A stretch of DNA of 8,525 nt, taken from positions 1-8,525 of the forward strand of contig JBDSUJ010000138.1 in assembly GCA_039927815.1 (NCBI GenBank), in the 5' to 3' direction. The notes under the pieces are model-generated. The model saw only the letters and a program-made list of their open reading frames with translations. It was not told the origin of the DNA and searched no databases. A program made the translations under genes and the position numbers. The DNA comes from Croceibacterium_A sp039927815 (GTDB lineage: Bacteria; Pseudomonadota; Alphaproteobacteria; Sphingomonadales; Sphingomonadaceae). Positions 6,327 through 8,525 of this stretch are shown piece after piece. How positions within the stretch are numbered: the stretch's first letter is position 1; each line of letters opens with the position of its first letter.

Positions 6327-7348
6327 GCAGCGTTCTCCATAAATGCAATTCGCAGCACGTCGCCCTTTGTCACGCTAAGCAACGAGGCGCATTTCGGGTC
6401 GAGGCGAATGCCATCTTCATGTTGGCTGGCCGAACCACGCACGAGGCGAAAATCGGGGCCGAAGCCGGCGGCAATCAATGCGGGCACGCCCCCGGCGGCC
6501 TCGCCGAGATAATCCGCTTCGCATGACGCTGCGACGGTGCGGACCGCATCGATCGGGACGACAAGTGTGGGCCCACCGTCAAAAATGTCGATGTAGCCTT
6601 CGTCGCGGAAGCCTTCGTTGAGAAGCATGGCGAGTGCGGGACGGCCATCATTATGCGGTCGGCCGAGCGCCTCCTGCGCGGGAGCAGGCAGAAGCGATAT
6701 GTAGATCGGATAGCGTGGGCCGAGGTCGGCAATAAACTGGTTGCCGTGAATGGCGCCAGTGCGGTCGGCCTCCTCAAACTCCATATCGTAGAAGTTGCGG
6801 CCGATCGCCTCCCACACGGGGGATTGGTTGCTATCATCCTGATAGCCTCGCAGCTCTGCGATAACCCGCTCGCCGAACCATGCCCGGTGCGACGCGATGA
6901 ACATGTAGCGAGAGCGGGCCATCAACTGGCCCAGCGCAAGTCCGCGCATGGCAGGGTCAACGAAAAGTCCTCCGACTTCGGTTTCCCCATCGAAATCATT
7001 GACCAGGTTGAGCAGACGCTGCGTCTTTGAACGTGCGAGAGTGAGCGACTGCCCGACTTGGCGCGTGATCCGATAGCTGTAGAACGGCCATTCAGCCCCT
7101 ACGCGGGCGAAGATCATTCCCGTCGCGGCAATCTGTCCTCCCACTTCCGCCACCAGGATAACAGCCGCACCTTCTGCTCGAGTTTGCTCGTCGATCAGCG
7201 CGGCTTCGGCGGCGACGATACGGCGTTCGAGGGCGTCGCGATCCGGCGGCAGGTTAGTAAGCCCGGTCCCGCCTCGCCGAGTCAGTTCTAGCACCGCGTC
7301 GAGATCGCCCACGCGTACCGAACGGATAATGGTGGTAGCCCCTTCCAT
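6323..7348 (-). CDS. Arginine N-succinyltransferase (AstA/AruF/AruG)-like acyltransferase
   Basis: The 341-residue protein matches AstA family length and is recognisable throughout: IIRSVRVGDLDAVLEL near the start, GLTNLP at 29-34, GETEVGGLFVDP at 121-132, VIAELRG at 162-168, SPVWEAIGRNFYDMEFEEAD at 176-195, PRYPIYISLLP at 211-221 and GYIDIFDGGPTL in the C-terminal region. H232 in GRPH aligns with the His described as proton donor in E. coli AstA (His229, from memory). AstA transfers succinyl from succinyl-CoA to the alpha-amino group of arginine (or ornithine in AruFG) in the AST pathway. No astB, astC, astD or astE gene is in this window, and the neighbours are unrelated to arginine breakdown, so a different amine substrate or acyl donor is possible. 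The ATG at 7348 is the first of the operon and lacks a clear Shine-Dalgarno. Its stop overlaps the next start as GTGA. Confidence 0.85.
   Translation of the reverse strand: MEGATTIIRSVRVGDLDAVLELTRRGGTGLTNLPPDRDALERRIVAAEAALIDEQTRAEGAAVILVAEVGGQIAATGMIFARVGAEWPFYSYRITRQVGQSLTLARSKTQRLLNLVNDFDGETEVGGLFVDPAMRGLALGQLMARSRYMFIASHRAWFGERVIAELRGYQDDSNQSPVWEAIGRNFYDMEFEEADRTGAIHGNQFIADLGPRYPIYISLLPAPAQEALGRPHNDGRPALAMLLNEGFRDEGYIDIFDGGPTLVVPIDAVRTVAASCEADYLGEAAGGVPALIAAGFGPDFRLVRGSASQHEDGIRLDPKCASLLSVTKGDVLRIAFMENAA
6335..6338 (-). promoter_or_regulatory. Shine-Dalgarno supporting the GTG start of paralogue A
   Basis: The coding strand reads GGAG-AACGCTGC-GTG, an 8-nt spacer to the GTG at 6326. The site is within the final codons of the AstA-like gene. 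It supports the unusual GTG start over the internal ATG of codon 37. Confidence 0.6.
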
Positions 7349-7354
7349 GCTCGT

Positions 7355-7382
7355 GATCTACCTGATATGCATTCGCAGTCAA
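7355..7382 (-). promoter_or_regulatory. Possible sigma70-type promoter of the operon
   Basis: On the - strand, TTGACT (7382-7377) is followed after 16 nt by TAGATC (7360-7355). The -35 is one mismatch from TTGACA; the -10 is a poor match to TATAAT. If used, transcription would begin close to the ATG at 7348, giving a nearly leaderless mRNA, which fits the lack of a Shine-Dalgarno there. This is a tentative reading. Confidence 0.25.
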
Positions 7383-7387
7383 CCCGA

Positions 7388-7402
7388 CTGGAGCAACTCC
7401 AG
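7388..7402. promoter_or_regulatory. Inverted repeat, candidate operator
   Basis: CTGGAG-CAA-CTCCAG is a perfect 6-bp inverted repeat with a 3-nt spacer. It lies between the divergent operon and the transporter gene, just outside the possible -35 of the operon promoter. The arrangement fits a binding site for a dimeric regulator acting on one or both genes. No regulator gene is present in the window to pair with it. Confidence 0.4.
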
Positions 7403-7420
7403 CGAAAGATAAAGCTGGGC

Positions 7421-7436
7421 GCGGAGGCTCCTCCGC
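7421..7436. repeat. GC-rich inverted repeat upstream of the transporter start
   Basis: GCGGAGG-CT-CCTCCGC has perfect 7-bp arms and a 2-nt centre. As RNA it would fold as a 6-bp stem with a GCTC loop, ending 7 nt before the transporter ribosome site. It could be a second operator or a 5' UTR hairpin. The CTCC in its right arm is also complementary to the GGAG ribosome site at 7444-7447. Confidence 0.4.
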
Positions 7437-7443
7437 AGCGACG

Positions 7444-7447
7444 GGAG
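7444..7447 (+). promoter_or_regulatory. Shine-Dalgarno deciding the TTG start of the transporter
   Basis: GGAG at 7444-7447 is followed by 7 nt and then TTG at 7455. The frame is closed by TAA at 7410-7412 and contains no ATG before the conserved start of the protein, so this TTG is the best-placed initiation codon. Confidence 0.6.
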
Positions 7448-7454
7448 AGAGCCT

Positions 7455-8525
7455 TTGGCAAGTCAGGCGCAGGATGTTGATGTGGGCGCTGCCGCCCCGC
7501 CGTTGAGGGCGAAGGACAAGGTCTCCTACGGGCTCGGAAGTACGGCCGAGGCGCTTGTCTACACGGCAACCTCGAGCTTCACTTTGCTTTTCTACAACCA
7601 AGTGCGCGGCCTCGATGCCGGTCTGGTAGGCACGGCACTGGCACTGGGGCTGCTGGTCAACGCGCTGGTTGATCCCATCGTCGGGTCATGGTCCGACCGG
7701 ACCCGAACTCGCTGGGGCAGACGTCATCCCTTCATGTTCGGCGCAATCCTACCAGCTGCCGTGCTGTTTTATGCGCTCTACAACCCGCCCGACCTGTCCC
7801 CGACGTGGCAGCTGATCTGGCTGGGGGTAACCAACACGATCCTGCTTCAGGTCATGACCGTCTACCACACGCCGCACCTTGCGCTGGGCGGGGAGATGTC
7901 ACTCGACTATCTGGGCCGCACCAGCGTGATGGCCTACAACACCTTCTGTCTGTGGCTCGGCGATACGATCGGTTGGCTGCTAGCATTCCGGGTGGTGTTT
8001 GCCGCGAGTGAAGAGTTTCCCAACGGCGCGCTCGATCCTTCGCGTTATCCGATGTTTGGCGTCATCGTAGCGGCTTTAGTGGTGCTCATTCTGGGCTATT
8101 CGAGCTGGTCCACGATGAACCGGATTCCCTTTCTCCCCCAGCCGCGCGAGGGCCAGAAGAGCTTCGGTCCGGGTGAACTGTTGCGGGATGTCAAACAGGC
8201 ACTGAGCAACCGCAACTATGTGGTCCTCCTGATAGGCCTGTTCTTCCTGTCGATGATGACCGGGGTGCGAACCGGGTTGTGGCTCTACACCGCGACCTAT
8301 TTCTGGGAGCTCGACAACAATCAAATCAGCTTCTTCGTGATCGGCAGCTTCAGTGGATACCTGTTCGCCGCCTTCGTTGTGAAGCGGCTGCACGCCAAGT
8401 TCGACAAGCGCTGGACCGGGGCCGTGGCGCTATCGCTGTACAGCATCGGACCGGCGATCCCCCTTGCACTGGGTTACTTCGGGGTGCTGGGCGCGGAAAC
8501 GCCTGGTATCCTGTGGATTCTGATC
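7455..8525 (+). CDS. GPH-family MFS symporter (MelB-like), 3'-truncated by the window
   Basis: The visible 357 codons are open to the window end, so the C-terminal membrane segments are missing (the family is about 450-500 residues). After a short soluble leader, KVSYGLGSTAEAL at 22-34 opens the first membrane helix. The loop with D73-P-I-V-G-S-W-S-D81-R-T and W87-G-R-R-H-P92 is the hallmark of glycoside-pentoside-hexuronide:cation symporters (MFS_2). A second family region, PHLALGGEM followed by LGRTSVMAYNTF, is also visible. Several further hydrophobic helices follow. These inner-membrane carriers bring sugars, glycosides or related polar compounds in with H+ or Na+; in catabolic loci they often carry other organic acids or glycosides. 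Start: TTG at 7455 with GGAG 7 nt upstream; GTG at 7482 is a weaker alternative. It is divergent from the seven-gene operon, so it is a likely importer for that pathway's substrate. Confidence 0.88.
   Translation, partial: MASQAQDVDVGAAAPPLRAKDKVSYGLGSTAEALVYTATSSFTLLFYNQVRGLDAGLVGTALALGLLVNALVDPIVGSWSDRTRTRWGRRHPFMFGAILPAAVLFYALYNPPDLSPTWQLIWLGVTNTILLQVMTVYHTPHLALGGEMSLDYLGRTSVMAYNTFCLWLGDTIGWLLAFRVVFAASEEFPNGALDPSRYPMFGVIVAALVVLILGYSSWSTMNRIPFLPQPREGQKSFGPGELLRDVKQALSNRNYVVLLIGLFFLSMMTGVRTGLWLYTATYFWELDNNQISFFVIGSFSGYLFAAFVVKRLHAKFDKRWTGAVALSLYSIGPAIPLALGYFGVLGAETPGILWILI

Larger units (their letters stand above)
942..7348 (-). other. Seven-gene translationally coupled operon
   Basis: Seven - strand genes follow each other with junctions of 4-nt overlap (GTGA), 1-nt overlap (TGATG), 4-nt overlap (ATGA), 1-nt gap, 19-nt overlap and 10-nt overlap. 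No room exists for internal promoters or terminators outside coding sequence. The order is AstA-like, NTF2-like A, NTF2-like B, 214-residue protein, hydrolase, MetE-like, aldolase. This geometry is the usual sign of a single transcript with linked function. Confidence 0.85.

Noticed and set aside
7254..7601. - strand open frames across the intergenic region and transporter start
   Set aside because: They are antisense to the transporter N-terminus, Arg-rich, and have no recognisable domain.
1..8525. Mobile elements, CRISPR arrays, tRNA or rRNA genes
   Set aside because: No transposase or integrase-like protein, no direct-repeat array and no tRNA- or rRNA-like sequence was seen by eye on either strand.

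Overview
The window is GC-rich DNA, densely coding, with strong G/C preference at third codon positions, overlapping start/stop codons and almost no intergenic space. Together with the gene content (a GPH-type MFS symporter, SnoaL/NTF2-like proteins, a MetE-like protein and a HpcH/HpaI aldolase in one accessory block), this suggests a proteobacterium, most likely an alphaproteobacterium of the Sphingomonadales type. That placement is inference from style and remembered family distribution; there is no rRNA or marker gene here.

Layout. (1) Positions 1-945, + strand: the 3' part of a bicupin protein whose start lies before the window. (2) Positions 7348 down to 942, - strand: seven genes in one run, read from right to left. 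They are an arginine N-succinyltransferase (AstA)-like protein, two tandem paralogous 356-residue double-NTF2/SnoaL-like proteins, a 214-residue protein of uncertain family (possibly NTF2-like), an alpha/beta hydrolase, a stand-alone MetE-C-domain-like zinc methyltransferase, and a HpcH/HpaI-type pyruvate aldolase. Every junction is an overlap (4, 1, 4, 19 and 10 nt) or a 1-nt gap, so this is almost certainly one translationally coupled operon. Its last stop codon overlaps the stop of the convergent cupin gene in the palindrome CTAG. (3) Positions 7349-7454: a 106-bp divergent intergenic region with two inverted repeats and a possible promoter for the operon. (4) Positions 7455 to the window end, + strand: the first 357 codons of a GPH-family (MelB-like) cation symporter that starts with TTG.

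How the parts may work together. A transporter, a hydrolase, a retro-aldol enzyme, a cupin and several small-fold SnoaL-like proteins look like an uptake and catabolic locus for an organic compound. The MetE-like protein suggests a methyl or alkyl transfer step, and the AstA-like protein suggests acylation of an amino group. The substrate cannot be read from the sequence. I know of no characterised pathway with this gene set, so the seven-gene operon is the best candidate here for an undescribed system. No regulator, RNA gene, mobile element or CRISPR array was found in the window.
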